This document shows positions 34,211 to 45,632 of a DNA stretch of 64,000 bases, piece after piece (the first letter of the stretch is position 1; each line of letters opens with the position of its first letter). The DNA is taken from positions 90,478,879 through 90,542,878 of the forward strand of contig NC_068939.1 of NCBI RefSeq assembly GCF_016801865.2, given 5' to 3'. The stretch comes from Culex pipiens pallens. Taxonomy: Eukaryota; Arthropoda; Insecta; Diptera; Culicidae. Made by a program: the position numbers and the translations under genes. The notes beneath the pieces were generated by a model. It searched no databases, was not told the DNA's origin, and was given only the letters and a program-made list of their open reading frames with translations.

Positions 34211-34745
34211 GTTTCGTTTGGAGTTGGACGGTTTTTTGGGAAGGTGAATGGTCTAAGAAGCCACCCTAACGGTAACGACCGTTTGCTTTGTTGTTGTTCG
34301 AATTCTTCGTTTCTAATGGGATTACTTTCAATTCTTTTTGTATGAATTCTTTAAGTCGCCCAGGCTATTTTTAGCGAGGTAATTTAGATTCAATTTCAAA
34401 TCTAGAGATTTTTTTTTCAAAAGGTCCTATAAACTATTATTTTCTATATGTTTATAGGAATTATTTGAAAAAAAAAAACTCTAGAAATGCACCTGCAAGC
34501 TTGCATGCAATCTTGTACAGTCCTGAAATTGTTGCATTCAAACTTGTATTCTTGTCCGATTCTTGGATTCAACTATATGAGTCTAAGTCCTCCTCAAGCT
34601 ACCAATGCTCTACGGTAAAGAGGAAAGCATTTTGCTTGCCAATCCAAAGGACAGGGGATCGAAACTAGAGACCCTACATAGGGAGACTGGTCGAAGTGAA
34701 TTTGACGTATCCAAGTTTGACGTATCCAAACGAGCATTTTCCTTT
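34211..34745. other. Intergenic DNA, nothing recognised
   Basis: No gene. 34640-34720 leads into the hairpin element that follows and includes a tandem TTTGACGTATCCAA pair. Confidence 0.45.
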
Positions 34746-34915
34746 GCGCCCAGTAAAACTTAGCAGTGTTGCCAAGCTCCAAACATACGTTGCCAGACCG
34801 ATTTAGCAAGTAAGACCAGTCTCCCTATTTAGGGTCTCTGACTGGTCAGACTTTGCTAAATCGGCAACGTTTGTTTGGAGCTTGGCAACACTGCTATGTT
34901 TTGCTGAAAAAGATG
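34746..34915. mobile_element. Hairpin MITE-like inverted repeat
   Basis: The left arm contains TAGCAGTGTTGCCAAGCTCC and GATTTAGCAAG, and the right arm the inverse GGAGCTTGGCAACACTGCTA and CTTTGCTAAATCGG. GACCAGTCTCCC and GACTGGTC lie near the loop. Boundaries are approximate. Confidence 0.7.
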
Positions 34916-35029
34916 CTTGAGAAAAACAACATGCCAACAAGTTTCCAAAGGTATGTAAAAAGTTCAGTTACAAGGGTACAACATTTTGCGTGGAACTTGG
35001 AAGATTTTTTGTTGTCTCCAAAGGACTCA

Positions 35030-35389
35030 ATCCCTAACTGACTGACACGTAAAACGGTCAACAGCGTCGCGACGGTCCTCAGCGGATTAACGCCGGCTTC
35101 AAAATCTCGTCTGCGTCCTCGTCGTCATCGTTGTTTTGTCCTGGTCGCATCTTAATTTGCCCGATGGTTTTACGAGACGGGCGGCGCGGGTCATCTCCGG
35201 CAACGACCACTTTGGCCAATTCGCTGCCCATTTGTCCGTCGAACATGGCGGCCAGCAGCCAGGAGACGATTTTATCGCACACTTTCGTTGGCATCGCATG
35301 TCACGTAATTGAAATTCTGCATAATGACCACAACAACCCACCAGCAGCAGCAGTGCCATGGTCGAGAGTTGGAAGATTTTACGACCCAT
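35030..35389 (-). CDS. Candidate small secreted protein, frame-disrupted
   Basis: A minus-strand ATG begins MGRKIFQLSTMALLLLVGCC, a good signal peptide, running to HYAEF. After this, one frame gives NYVTCDANE and another gives CDKIVSWLLAAMFDGQMGSE, then an acidic NNDDDEDADE stretch and a stop near 35082. Joining these needs two one-base shifts or an unseen intron. Not recognised. Frame breaks resemble those in NEMP. The 214-codon frame reading through from 35743 has no supported start. Confidence 0.35.
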
Positions 35390-35859
35390 CGTAATACCTT
35401 TGGTCTGGCCCTGGGGAGCGAACAGGGTCGGCTTCCAGGGGGAAGGCAAGGTTACCATTTTGGAATGGAAATTGGTGGAGTTGGACATTTTTGTAAAACT
35501 GAACATTAAATTTGAGTCCGACCCTGTTCGCGTCGCATGTCGCGGGTGGACACAACCAGGACGACCATGACGCCCGCCGACGGGGGCCCGTATGGAAAGG
35601 ATTTTCGTCAATTGTGGGTTTGACTTTTGGTGGACGTCGTTTTTTTCTGCCTTTTCGCCTTCTGAAGCCATCAAACAGTCAGGTTTAATGCAGTACACAA
35701 CGGTGACAGGCGAATTTACGACACCCATTAGCGCCCGCTGCAAATCAGCGCAAGGATTGATTCAAGTCATTATGGACCGTCGTCTGAGGGGCACACCTTA
35801 ATGGCAGGAAGGTGCTGTGTCCTATCCCTCGCCTAGACCAGACCAAAATCCATGATAAA

Positions 35860-35910
35860 GCTGTCAGACCAAATCTGTCAGACCAAGACTGTCAGACCAA
35901 AGAGCAAAAA
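35860..35910. repeat. Short tandem CTGTCAGACCAAA repeat
   Basis: Three to four imperfect copies of about 15 bp (CTGTCAGACCAAATC, CTGTCAGACCAAGA, CTGTCAGACCAAAGA) just downstream of a less AT-rich stretch. Confidence 0.8.
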
Positions 35911-36388
35911 GTAAACAATCTTGGTATTCGACGTAGGTGCACACAAATCAAGAAAAGAAAATTTGAAAAAGAATTTTAATTTTCCAGTTCAGTTACTGGT
36001 TTTGGGCTGCAAAATTTAATGTACGCCAGAAAATGTTAAAACAGTGTGGCGTCCTGTACACCGACAATTAAATAAGCAGTTAGACGCTTTATTCTTTCAC
36101 TTTAATTTTTGATCGCGTTTTCGGTTTACACCTGAAAAATCTTGAAATTATTTATGCGGATTTGTGATTCCTCTCGTTCAATCATTCCCTTGCTTAATGG
36201 AGCCTTAACCCTTTCTTATTTCTGATGAGTTGCACTGTCAAATTACTCGTAAGAGAAATCCGCGGACGTGGTCGTGGTCATTAAATTTAAAAGCTGATTT
36301 GGGGAATTACAGCGCTAAAGACAAGTAGTGAAAAATTTCAGCAAAAATATATTTTAAACGTCAAACATGAGTCAACTTCCCCACTCAC
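35911..36388. other. Spacer and presumed intron of the secreted-protein gene
   Basis: AT-rich with no repeats. The donor at 36383-36388 opens an intron that continues leftwards on the minus strand, and no next exon is identifiable. Confidence 0.4.
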
Positions 36389-37173
36389 CTTTATGTCTTA
36401 CGAAGGCGGCATCCCAGCTGGTCGTTTTCGCCACCGGTCGGTGCTGATAGACGCCACCCGCAGGCGATACCCTCGGAATGTACTCGCGAGGATCGTCCAT
36501 GAGGACGTTTTCTTCCTTCTGGCCGCTACCACCAACCGCGTCCACAATACCAGCGTCGACGGCAGCTGCTCGAGACTGCTCCGGAACGATCCCGCACGGG
36601 ACCATCCGCTCTTCTTCCTTGAGTGGCAACTCCACCCCAACCGGCTCCCGGACGGAATTTGGCGGGGACGATTTGTTGCTGCTAAAACCTAGTACGGGCT
36701 GGGCAATGAACCCGGACTGTTGCGTATTGTTGAACTCTTTGAGCTTCTGGTAAAAGTCCAGGTCGGCGTCCGAGAAGTGGTGGTGGGATCGCTTCCGGGG
36801 TCCCTTCGCGAACCGGGTAGAGTTCAGTTGACTTCGAATGTACTGCTTCATTGCACTGAGCGTGATGTTGTACAGATCCGGTGGGGTGTCCGGCCAACTC
36901 GGCAGAACCGACTCAGTTCTCCGTTGACCTCCGCCATGTTGCTGCTGCTGCTGCATTTGTTGACCGGCCAGGAATGATCCGCTAGAACTACTCGACACTA
37001 CAACACTTTTCCGGTGATGATTCTGAGACTGTGCCGCTGATGGCACCGCTAGGGGACTCGCCGACGAGAGCAAAAGTGTCAGCAGCATAAAGATCAGCCC
37101 GTACGTTCGGCTGACGGCCCCCGCGGCACCACTGGACACATTCTGGGGGGCCACTGCGGCTGCCGGATTTCAC
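36389..37173 (-). CDS. First coding exon of an unrecognised secreted protein
   Basis: The minus-strand frame has a strong hydrophobic signal, YGLIFMLLTLLLSSASPLAV. A Ser/Gln-rich stretch follows (poly-Ser, then QQMQQQQQH), then LPSWPDTPPDLYNITLSAMK with N-glycosylation sequons (NIT, NST, NNT), a basic KGPRKRSHHH cluster that could be a proprotein-convertase site, and an acidic tail. It ends AFVRHK at a GTGAGT donor (36383-36388), so more exons lie downstream. The long frame lacks an ATG: an in-frame TGA sits just upstream of it. ATG at 37173 starts MKSGSRSG in another frame, and removing one base from the six-base C run at 37145-37150 would join the two. A growth-factor or neuropeptide-like precursor is possible, but I do not recognise the family. 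Confidence 0.65.
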
Positions 37174-37464
37174 TCCTCCCCCTTTTCGCCCCTCTTGCTT
37201 TTACACACTAAACATCACTGATGTGTCCTTCGGACACCGAGCTTTGCACTTGGCATGAGATTTCGATGGGAGACTGCCTTTCAACTCACATTTAATCACT
37301 TATCACACAAAAACTTCCTTTAAATTTTCTTCTCCTCGTTAAACACATTTAATTTTCTTTTTCATACAAACACTGAAATCTGAAATGAAAATAGGAAGAA
37401 AAACACAGTTGATAATCACCGGAAGAAGTAGTACACTGTACACTAAGTACAGGGAAGATTAATA
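37174..37464. promoter_or_regulatory. Upstream flank of the secreted-protein gene
   Basis: Presumed 5' UTR and promoter side for the minus-strand exon. No specific core motif can be assigned with confidence. It ends at a pogo-like element. Confidence 0.3.
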
Positions 37465-37466
37465 TA

Positions 37467-38632
37467 CAGTCATGCCTGAACTAATGGGATTTGGGCTATA
37501 GGGAGACATTGGCTATAATCCTATTAAAAATTATCCAAACTTCAAAAAATTATAGTGTATTGGAATCTGGATAATGTCAGCTATCCATTGCAATTATAAT
37601 TACATAAAAAAATTCACAAAAATATGTATTATTCCAGTATTTAAAAAATTTAATGTATCTCAAAAAAAACTCAATGCTATTGTTATTGCAATGTGAGTAG
37701 CAAATGATCGGGATTTTTTCATAAATGTTGAAAGTTATATTACATTTTTTTAAGTACTCAACATTTTCATAAAACTAGGTTTTGTTTTTAAAAGTATTAA
37801 AAATTTCAGTTTTTTACGATGAGGGTATCAAATGATCATACACTTATGAAAATACTCAAAATTTTCACAAAACCACGTATTTTAGAAAGAAAAAAAAAAG
37901 GTCAAAATTTCAGTTATTTTACAATATGGGTATCAAATGATCGGGATTTTTTCATACATTTCGAAAACTAAAACATTTTTTTTTAAATACTCAGAATTTT
38001 CACAAAACAACGTATTTTAGAAAAAAGTTCTAAAAATTTCAGTTTTTTATAATATGGATATAATATGATTGGAATTTTTTTTGTACATTTCAAAAGTTTA
38101 ATTCTTTTTTTGTGAAATACTTCAAATTTTCACAAAACTACGTATTTTTAAAAAAAACTAAATATTAAATTTTCTTACAATATGGGTATTAAATGATTGG
38201 TCCTTTCGAAATTCTGATAGTAATAATATTTATTGTGGAATAATCAAAATTATTTTTGAAAATACGAATATTCCACAAACAATATTATTACTATCGAAAT
38301 GTATGAAAAAATACCGATCATTTGATACGAAAAAAAAGCAAGTTTAAGTATTTTTACGAAAAAATGTAAATTTGTGAAAACTTTGTGTATTTCACAAAAA
38401 ATATTGCAACTTTCGAAATTTATGAAAAAATCCCGATCAAAAAAAGTATTTTAATGAATTGTAAAAAACTGAAATTTTCAGTTTTTTCCGAAAACTCCGA
38501 TCATTTGATTCCCACATAGCAAAACCAATAGTTTTGAGTATTTTTTCCAAAAACATTGCAAAATACAGGTTTTTTTTTTGAAAATATTCATGAAAAATTA
38601 CATGAGTTTAATTATAATTGCTATGAATAGTG
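37467..38632. mobile_element. pogo/Tigger-like foldback element, copy C (right end missing)
   Basis: Left end CAGTCATGCCTGAACTAATG after TA (37465-37466). Internal units contain CAATATGGGTATCAAATGAT, then the reverse complement from about 38280. The right terminus CATGACTG is absent: similarity stops near 38632. More diverged than copies A and B, so older. Confidence 0.8.
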
Positions 38633-38731
38633 AGGTAAGACGAACATATGGGACAAAAGGAACAATTGCTCGTGAAACCATACACACAATTTAAGCTACC
38701 TGAAGCTATATCGATGGTTCATACACTAAAT

Positions 38732-38954
38732 CCCCGAATAACGCTCCCCCCGATTGAATCTCCCCCGTTTTGCGCCCCTCGAATTGCACTAAAGCCTCTT
38801 AATAACGCTCCCCCAAAATAACGCTGTAACCCACTGAGAAATGTAACGCCCCGATTGGCCTTCGTCAGTCCGATTTTATTCTGCCATCAGACCGATCGGG
38901 TCGTTACTTTTCTCAGTGGAAATTGGCGCAAATCCGGGGAGCGTTATTGCGGGG
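38732..38954. mobile_element. TIR element, CCCCG(C)AATAACGCTCCCC ends
   Basis: Left CCCCGAATAACGCTCCCCCC and right GGGGAGCGTTATTGCGGGG are inverted. Inside is a second inverted pair, CCACTGAGAAATGTAACG and CGTTACTTTTCTCAGTGG. The target duplication is not clear. Confidence 0.8.
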
Positions 38955-39279
38955 TTTTGGCGTAAAACGGGGTTTTCTTTTTTAATGTACTTTATTTATA
39001 TCTAAATGAAACATTTATATAAGGGGTCATCCACAAAACACGGCTAAGGGGCCGTCCACAAATCTGGATATCCAAGAACTCCCGGAAGTCATGGCCTATA
39101 GGTCATATCTATAGATATTAACCAGATCAACGGGGGTCTATATGGGTGAATACACACTCAAACGCTCGGGTAGTCATTTGACCCCTATTTTTTTCTTAAA
39201 AATCTCATAACTTTTGGTAGAATTGACCAATTTAGATGCTTCCGGTTGCAAAAGATCCAGATTTGTCTATATTTTGAAC

Positions 39280-39765
39280 TGTCAGATGGGGGACAAATAT
39301 GGTCCACTTTTACCGGAGATATTCCGGATTCCGTTGGGGTACCTCGGCCCTCCTATTTGGGGTTTAGGTCAATAGAACAAAAATCATTTCACATAATAAT
39401 GCCTGAAATGATGCAAAACTTCAAGGCATCATTCTAATACATCATCCAGCAAAAATAATTGGCATGGTTAAGTTCACGGGGCAACGGAGCCGGTTCAATT
39501 TGGGCAGCAATCGACATCAGCTCAGAGAACCGTTTCCGGTTGGAACCTGTTTCGGTGCCCGAAGGTCTTGACCATGTCATGTATCTATGCAGGATGATGT
39601 ATTAGAATGATGCCTTGAAGTTCTGCATCATTTCCGGCATTGTTCTGTGAAATGGTTTTTGTTCTATTGACCAAAACCCCAAATACGAGACCCGAGGTAC
39701 CCCAACGGAATCCGGAATATCTCCGGTAAAAGTGAACCATATTTGAGATTCGTCTATGGATGCGG
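39280..39765. repeat. Inverted repeat with ~170-bp arms
   Basis: 39280-39453 (TTTTACCGGAGATATTCCGG...CATCATTCTAATACATCAT) is inverted at 39589-39765 with about 85-90% identity, separated by a non-repeated 135-bp loop. 38955-39279 before it holds no gene. Confidence 0.85.
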
Positions 39766-40088
39766 ACAACTGGCCCGAAAGGACTTGCGTTCCGCGAGTT
39801 CCTCTTACTTTACGTGAACTGTTACTTGAGCAAAAGGGATAGACTGCTTGTTTACAAACGCAGATTCGCCCTATTGAACTGTTACTACGGAAATTGTTAA
39901 GAAAAGCGGGGTCCTTCATCAATGCGGGGCGATACGTCAATCGAGTAATCAAGTGTTATTCTGTACGACTTATTGAACTGTTACTACGGATTTCTACGAC
40001 CTTAGACGTGACAACAACCTGACTGAACTACATTTCACAATTATGACGCCGATTGGACTAAGTGCTTTTCTGACAAAGACACTCAAAC
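39766..40088. other. Spacer with a repeated TATTGAACTGTTACTACGGA
   Basis: That 20-mer occurs at about 39874 and 39970. No gene is supported. Confidence 0.5.
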
Positions 40089-40234
40089 CACAGAGTAACA
40101 CAGAGCTAACAGTCCGAAGAAATGTCATTTTATTTTTTGGCTCCATAAGGTTTGCAGGCGTGCGATGTACCTGCGATGTACCACAAAGTGGAACCAAAAA
40201 TCAAGTGGCAGTGGTGACTCTGTCTTACTCTGTG
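40089..40234. mobile_element. 146-bp MITE with CTCAAAC target duplication
   Basis: Ends CACAGAGTAACACAGAG and CTCTGTCTTACTCTGTG are inverted. The 7-mer CTCAAAC flanks both sides (40082-40088 and 40235-40241). The CAGAG-like end and 7-8-bp duplication are reminiscent of hAT, without proof. Confidence 0.82.
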
Positions 40235-41160
40235 CTCAAACTCTCGCATTATGGAAGTCTCCGACTCTCCCGTCACAGTAGCACCGCTGCTCTGCTGTGA
40301 CTCTTCTTGTTCCGGCCATCAAAGTCGTCCCGGCCCTGTGTACGGTACCAGAGAAGGAGACTTCCAAATGCCAAACACAGGCAAGTACATTCCTGATGGC
40401 CAATGGACCCTGCCGACCCGGGACGCTCGAACCTACGCATCATGGAAGACCCCGACTCTTCCGTCACAGTTGTGCTACCGCTCTGCCGCGTGTTTATCCT
40501 GACGCTACGCCAGTTTTCCATAATGCCGTACGCCATAAGGCCATAAGTTCCATCGAAAGTGCAGTGCACTTGGTGTAGACATAATCTCAGCCATACCACC
40601 GAAGGAAGAGAACAAGGCTGAAATCAGCCCAGTGCAAGTGATAAGAAGTGGAATGTTCGGTCAAATCGAGCAGTACGTATTCGGTGAGGACGCGATGAAG
40701 GTTCCGCTAATGTTAACCGTTAGTAGCAGTGCGAGCAACCCAAGAAGTCAGTCAGCAGCTGACCAAACGCTGGAGAAACCCAAATTCGACGATGTGGAGA
40801 AGTTCATGCTATTGTACAACATTATTGCTCAGAACAAGAACCAGTTCAACGATGTCCTGAAGCATCTGAGCCAACGCGGAAGCCAATTTAATGCGTGACG
40901 AATCTGCCTTGGCAAAAGAGCTACGAGACGGACACCCTCATCTGGAAGGACACTGCTGCTGTGGGCTAGTTTTATTCACGCCGACCCCGATCACGAGCAA
41001 GAAGTCATGAAGAACACTTCGAACCCAGCAACAACGTTTTCTAAATATGTTCGGTATGTGGTATCCAGCGACACACGCTTCCCACAATTATGTATGGAAT
41101 TTTACCAGAAGCTAATGTGACCTGTTTTGAAGAATAAAACAAAAACAGCTTTTGAAACTA
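40235..41160 (+). other. Possible polyadenylated transcription unit with small ORFs
   Basis: Less AT-rich than its flanks. Two diverged copies of an ATGGAAGTCTCCGACTC-like segment lie at 40251 and 40441. A frame from about 40650 gives MFGQIEQYVFGEDAMKVPLM, then a Ser-rich linker and KFDDVEKFMLLYNIIAQNKN, stopping at 40898. AATAAA at about 41132 is followed by A-rich sequence. No family is recognised. The C-terminal part looks like a real helical segment, but intactness is unclear. Confidence 0.35.
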
Positions 41161-41348
41161 ACTAAGAAGTGTTTATTGTCGAAGATAGTAGACTCACTTT
41201 TCTCAAAATCTGTTGAGCGGAATTTCAGGGTTACTTTTAGGATAGAAAGAAAATGGATTTACGTTGAATATTATTTATTTTAGCTACTTGAACTTCACGT
41301 CTGTGTTTGGGAAGAGCTCTTCAAGCGGAAAATCTAATGTCTTCTAGG

Positions 41349-41463
41349 TACCGTCATAAGGGATGACATTGTGTCTGGGGGTGAGATAGGGTCATTCAAA
41401 TTTCAGCAATTTTGTATGACCCAATCTCAACCCCTAGACCCAATGTCACCCCTGATGACGGTA
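41349..41463. mobile_element. 115-bp hairpin MITE
   Basis: TACCGTCATAAGGGATGACA...GTCACCCCTGATGACGGTA form near-complete inverted arms. TA lies at the outer edge of both ends. Confidence 0.85.
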
Positions 41464-42814
41464 CATAAAGTTAAAGGGGTTTGTTAGGAAAGTGTGAGAC
41501 AACCAGATGCAAATTAAAAACATTTAAAAAACTTGCAAACTTTCAATATGTCACTTATAGTGTTGAGAGTTTAATATAAAAAATAAGAATTATCCCTAAA
41601 AGAAATAGACAGAAGAGAGTTAAATTTCAGCAACGATCACCTCATCACCGTCGGCGTCTGCCGACACAACGTCATGACGCCATCATTATCTGGTCGCGCC
41701 AGTTGTCTAGCTCGAGCTGGCTTCTACCGGTCGGAATCCCGTCAAAACAAATCCTAGGGCGCATGTCTGGCAAGTTTTTTTCGGATCACATTTTCATGAA
41801 AGACATTTCTAATGTTGAGTTTAAACTTTTTTCTCTACATTTAATTTAAAGAATTTTGAAAAATATTATGTTAATCAATTTTAGAAAATAAAAGTAAATG
41901 CAAAAAAAGTAGCAAATGAGCATCCCTAGCAGCAAATTTTCACGAGATCGTCTGTCAACCGCGAAAAAAACAGAAGGAATTTTCACCGCACCGCGACGAC
42001 AGTGGCGGAGGTTCCAATTTCGCTTGCTTTTTGAGGAATATATTGTGCTTTAAATAGAACAAATGTATGGCTTTATTGTTTCCTTCGTTTTGGTCGTTCG
42101 TTAGAGGAACCCCACGAGAAAAAGAGGTAAGCTGTACAAAACAGTGTGCCTTAACGAATCAACTCAAAAGAAATTATATTCTCTATTCTCTCTCAAATCT
42201 CTGCTGTCCCATTTATCGGTAACAATATTTCTCCAAAGTTCAAGGAGTAATGCTTTGCGGTAAGCAAATGTTTTACATACACACTTTTCTGATATTTACT
42301 CCGGTATCGTAGTAAAGACACAAACCAAAGCTGAGACATGACCCGGAAAAAATGGTTAAGAGGGTGTTTTTTTAAAATAACTGGAACAACAAAGTGACCA
42401 ATTTCTTATAACTAATCGACACTATGTTCAAAATATCACCCTCGTAGACGCCACTCGCGTCCTTTTTCTACGACGTCGCGACGTCCCGCCTGTGGTTCGT
42501 GTCTTTGAGGGTACGGTTCTGTCATCATGCTCATACTGTGACAAACTTGCCTCTGCTGCTGCTACGATCGCGACGACGAGTCAACGGGCGGCGACGGGTT
42601 ATTATTAGTGTGTCGTCTCGTGAAAATTGGCGAAAATATAACGCGTGGTGACAAACAGGCAGCCGCGCCAAGCTCTCAACATATTTATTCCCATGTGCAG
42701 TACGGTGCAAATTGAATGCACATGCTGAAGAAGAGGGCAGTCAGTGAGAGCGATGAAACTTCTCTCCCAATTCTAGATGACGCGTGAGACTGTGGTTGTG
42801 CGATCAGTTGGGAG
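41464..42814. other. Intergenic DNA, moderately GC-rich near 42450-42780
   Basis: No gene recognised. 41620-41760 and 42440-42780 contain CGACGTCGCGACG-type sequence that could be regulatory or a non-coding exon. Confidence 0.4.
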
Positions 42815-43995
42815 CACTCAAAATAATCCACACGTTGATGCTACGTGAAAAATCACGTAACCCCGATTTTCCCCTCGCTAGGCCCGTTTTACGTGACACA
42901 CGTAAAAATAATGTGAAAGTGTACTGGCAAAAAAAAAATGTTTTCACGTTGAAGTTACGTGATAAACCATATAGTATTTTTCCACTAGGATTTTTCATGT
43001 AGCTGTTATGTGTTTTGAAATGTAACTTCAACGAATCTTTTTTTCTCGAGTGCGCCAAATTTCTACGTGATTATTTTAGTATGAAAATTTACGGCGAACG
43101 GTGAAGACCTGTTGCCGGACTGTGCTCGTGAAATTTCTTTAAAATTGTAAAAGTTGGTAAGTAATATTAAGTTTAGAATGATTCATTTTGCTTAATTCAT
43201 GTTTCTTTACAGAAACCGGTCTCTGGAAGAAGAATTTACTATCCCTGTGGAAATTCTGGCCGGAGCTAACATTAGCGACCTGACGGACCCCTAAAAGGCA
43301 ATCCCGGTTTCTTCAGTCGAAATGGCTATCAAGGTCGGTGCTACCGTGGTGACACCAACTTCCGGACAAGGACGTGGGCATCGCCGAGTGTGTCCTAGAG
43401 AAGTGCTAATGGAGCTGTTGTCCGTCTTTGATCCGATCATCTACACCGGGTGCTTTGCGGTCACTCTCATGCCGGCCAGAACAAGTTCAAGGCATCAGCC
43501 CACGCGTGTGGCGCTAAATACTAGGAGCAGCCAATAACTCGACGAATCGTAGATCGACGGTGAGAAGAACACATGACTGCAGTCAAGCATCGTCGTGGCA
43601 TTTTTTGTTGGATAAGAAGTGTTATGCGTTGCATCGCGATCGTTGCATCGCATGCATCCGTGAGATCGTTCAGCAGTAAATTATTAATTGATAAATAAAA
43701 CAAATTTAAATAATTAAAAAAAAATCTTTTTTTTCTTATTTTTATTCGGAAAAAGAATGAAATAACCTCCTTAAACTAAAAAAAATCATATAAGGTTTAC
43801 TACAACAAACACGTATAAATCATTGGTTGATTCATTTAGTTTTTACGTGTGGAACACGTAGAATCAACGTGAAATGATCTGGCAAAACAAATTTCATTTC
43901 TACTAGCGTCACTTCGTAGAAGTTACGTGAAAACATTAGTGGAAAAATACCACATAGCTTTTCACGTAACTTCAACAAGAATATTTTTTTGAGTG
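42815..43995. mobile_element. 1.18-kb TIR element carrying a spliced, polyadenylated unit
   Basis: Ends CACTCAAAATAATC and GATTATTT-like TTTTTTTGAGTG are inverted, and sub-terminal CACGTGA-containing blocks (ACGTGAAAAATCACGT, TTTTCACGTAACTTCAAC) recur in both arms. The less AT-rich interior looks like a transcription unit on plus: donor GTAAGT at 43157, acceptor TTTCTTTACAG ending 43212, AATAAA at 43694-43699 followed by an A9 run. No target duplication could be fixed. Confidence 0.75.
43085..43725 (+). other. Spliced unit inside the TIR element (possible captured gene fragment)
   Basis: Exon, 56-bp intron 43157-43212, then an exon to the poly(A) signal. The second exon opens with RSLEEEFTIPVEILAGANIS and then a stop, after which a 71-codon frame at 43322 is not recognisable. 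It looks like a decayed or non-coding transcript rather than a transposase. Confidence 0.45.
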
Positions 43996-44078
43996 AGCAA
44001 TAATGGTGTGTAGGTCAGGGTTGAATCAATAAAAATGTCAGTCAAAGTTATCAGTCAAAAAGTTGAAAAGATAGTTTA

Positions 44079-45471
44079 CAGTAATGCACGGTTTAGCACC
44101 GCATATGGGGGATGCAAAATCGAGGCGTGCATAACTGAGGCACAGAGCTTATGGAATTTTGGCTGTATGAGAGACATTGGCTAAAATGCTATGAAAAATC
44201 ATCCAAACTTCAGAAAATTATATTGTTTTGGAATCCATTGCCATTATAATTACATGAACACTTTCACAAAAATACGTATTTTTCATATATTTTGAAAATG
44301 CAATTTTTTCTCGAAAAATAAATGAATGATTGATTTAGCTATATGGGTATCAAATGATCGGGATTTTTTCATACATTTCGAATGTTGTTACAGATTTTTT
44401 AAAAATTCTAAAAAAATTAACAAAACTACGTAGGTATTTTCGGAAAAATACAAAAAAAAATAAGTTTTAACAATATGAGTATCAAACGATCGGGATTTCT
44501 TCATCCATTTCGATATTAACAATATTTTTTGTGGAATACTCAAAATTTTCACAAAACTACGTCATTTTTAATAAATTTATCAAAATTTGTTTTTTTTTTT
44601 CATTCCATAATCTGGATTTTTACAAACATCGCAAAAGATTTTTTTTTTAAAAAGGCTTAAAAATTTTCACAGAACAACATTCTTTTGTTAAAAATACTCA
44701 AAATTTCAGTTTTTATTATATCGGTATCACTTAACCGGATTTTTGTTTGTAAAAAAACTGAATTTTTTATTTTTTGTTTGAAATTACGTATACATTGCAA
44801 AAACATAAATTAAATGTTTTTTTTCAAAATACGTAGTTTTGTGGAAATTTTTAGTACTCCACAAAAATATTATTACTATCGAACTGTGTGCTAAAATCGT
44901 GATCATTTGATACCCATTTGTAAAATACCGAAATGTTGAGTTTTTTTCAGGAAATACGTATTTTTGTGACAATTTTGAGTATTTTTTAAAAAAAAATATT
45001 ACTATCAAAATGTATGAAAAAATCCCGATCAATTGATGCCCATATTGTAAAAAACTGAAATTTTTTGTATTTTTCAGAAAATACGTAGTTTTGTGAAATT
45101 TTTTAGGATTTAAAAAAAATGTGTGTTATAACTTTCGAATTGTATGAAAAAATCCCGATCATTTGATACCCGTATAGCAGAAACATTAATTCATAGTATT
45201 TTTTCGAGAAACATTGCGTTTTGAAAATACAGGAAAAATACGTATTTTTGTGAGAATTTTCATGTAATTATAACTGCAATGGATAACGGAAATCATCCCG
45301 ATTCCAAAGCACTATAATTTTTTAAAGTTTGAATGAGTTTTCATAGGATTATAGCCAATGTCTCCCATATAGCCAAAATCCCATAAGCTCTGTCGTGCTT
45401 AATCGAGGCAGCTGATCGAATCATAACCGGGGCAGTGCAAAACCGAGGCGTGCAAACCCGGAGCATGACTG
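44079..45471. mobile_element. pogo/Tigger-like foldback element, copy D
   Basis: Ends CAGTAATGCACGGTTTAGCA and CCGGAGCATGACTG, with TA on each side (44077-44078 and 45472-45473). Internal units with ATGGGTATCAAATGATCGGG appear in the left half and their inverse in the right. Complete but diverged. Confidence 0.87.
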
Positions 45472-45632
45472 TATATCCACAAGTGTTCATGGTTAAAGTT
45501 GCTTAAGGACATCCGAGTCGAAACTATTAAAGCGAGATCTTAACCAATGTGTCACCAATGTGTGTGAAGAAATTCTCCGAGGTTTCCGAATAAGTCGAAA
45601 TTGAGAACAAAAAAAGTGAACGGTGTTGAATA

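Noticed and set aside
35099..35743. 214-codon minus frame as one protein
   Set aside because: The part upstream of MGRKIFQ has no plausible start or domain, and the tail after HYAEF gives a Lys/Thr/Arg-rich jumble; only the signal-peptide segment looks real.
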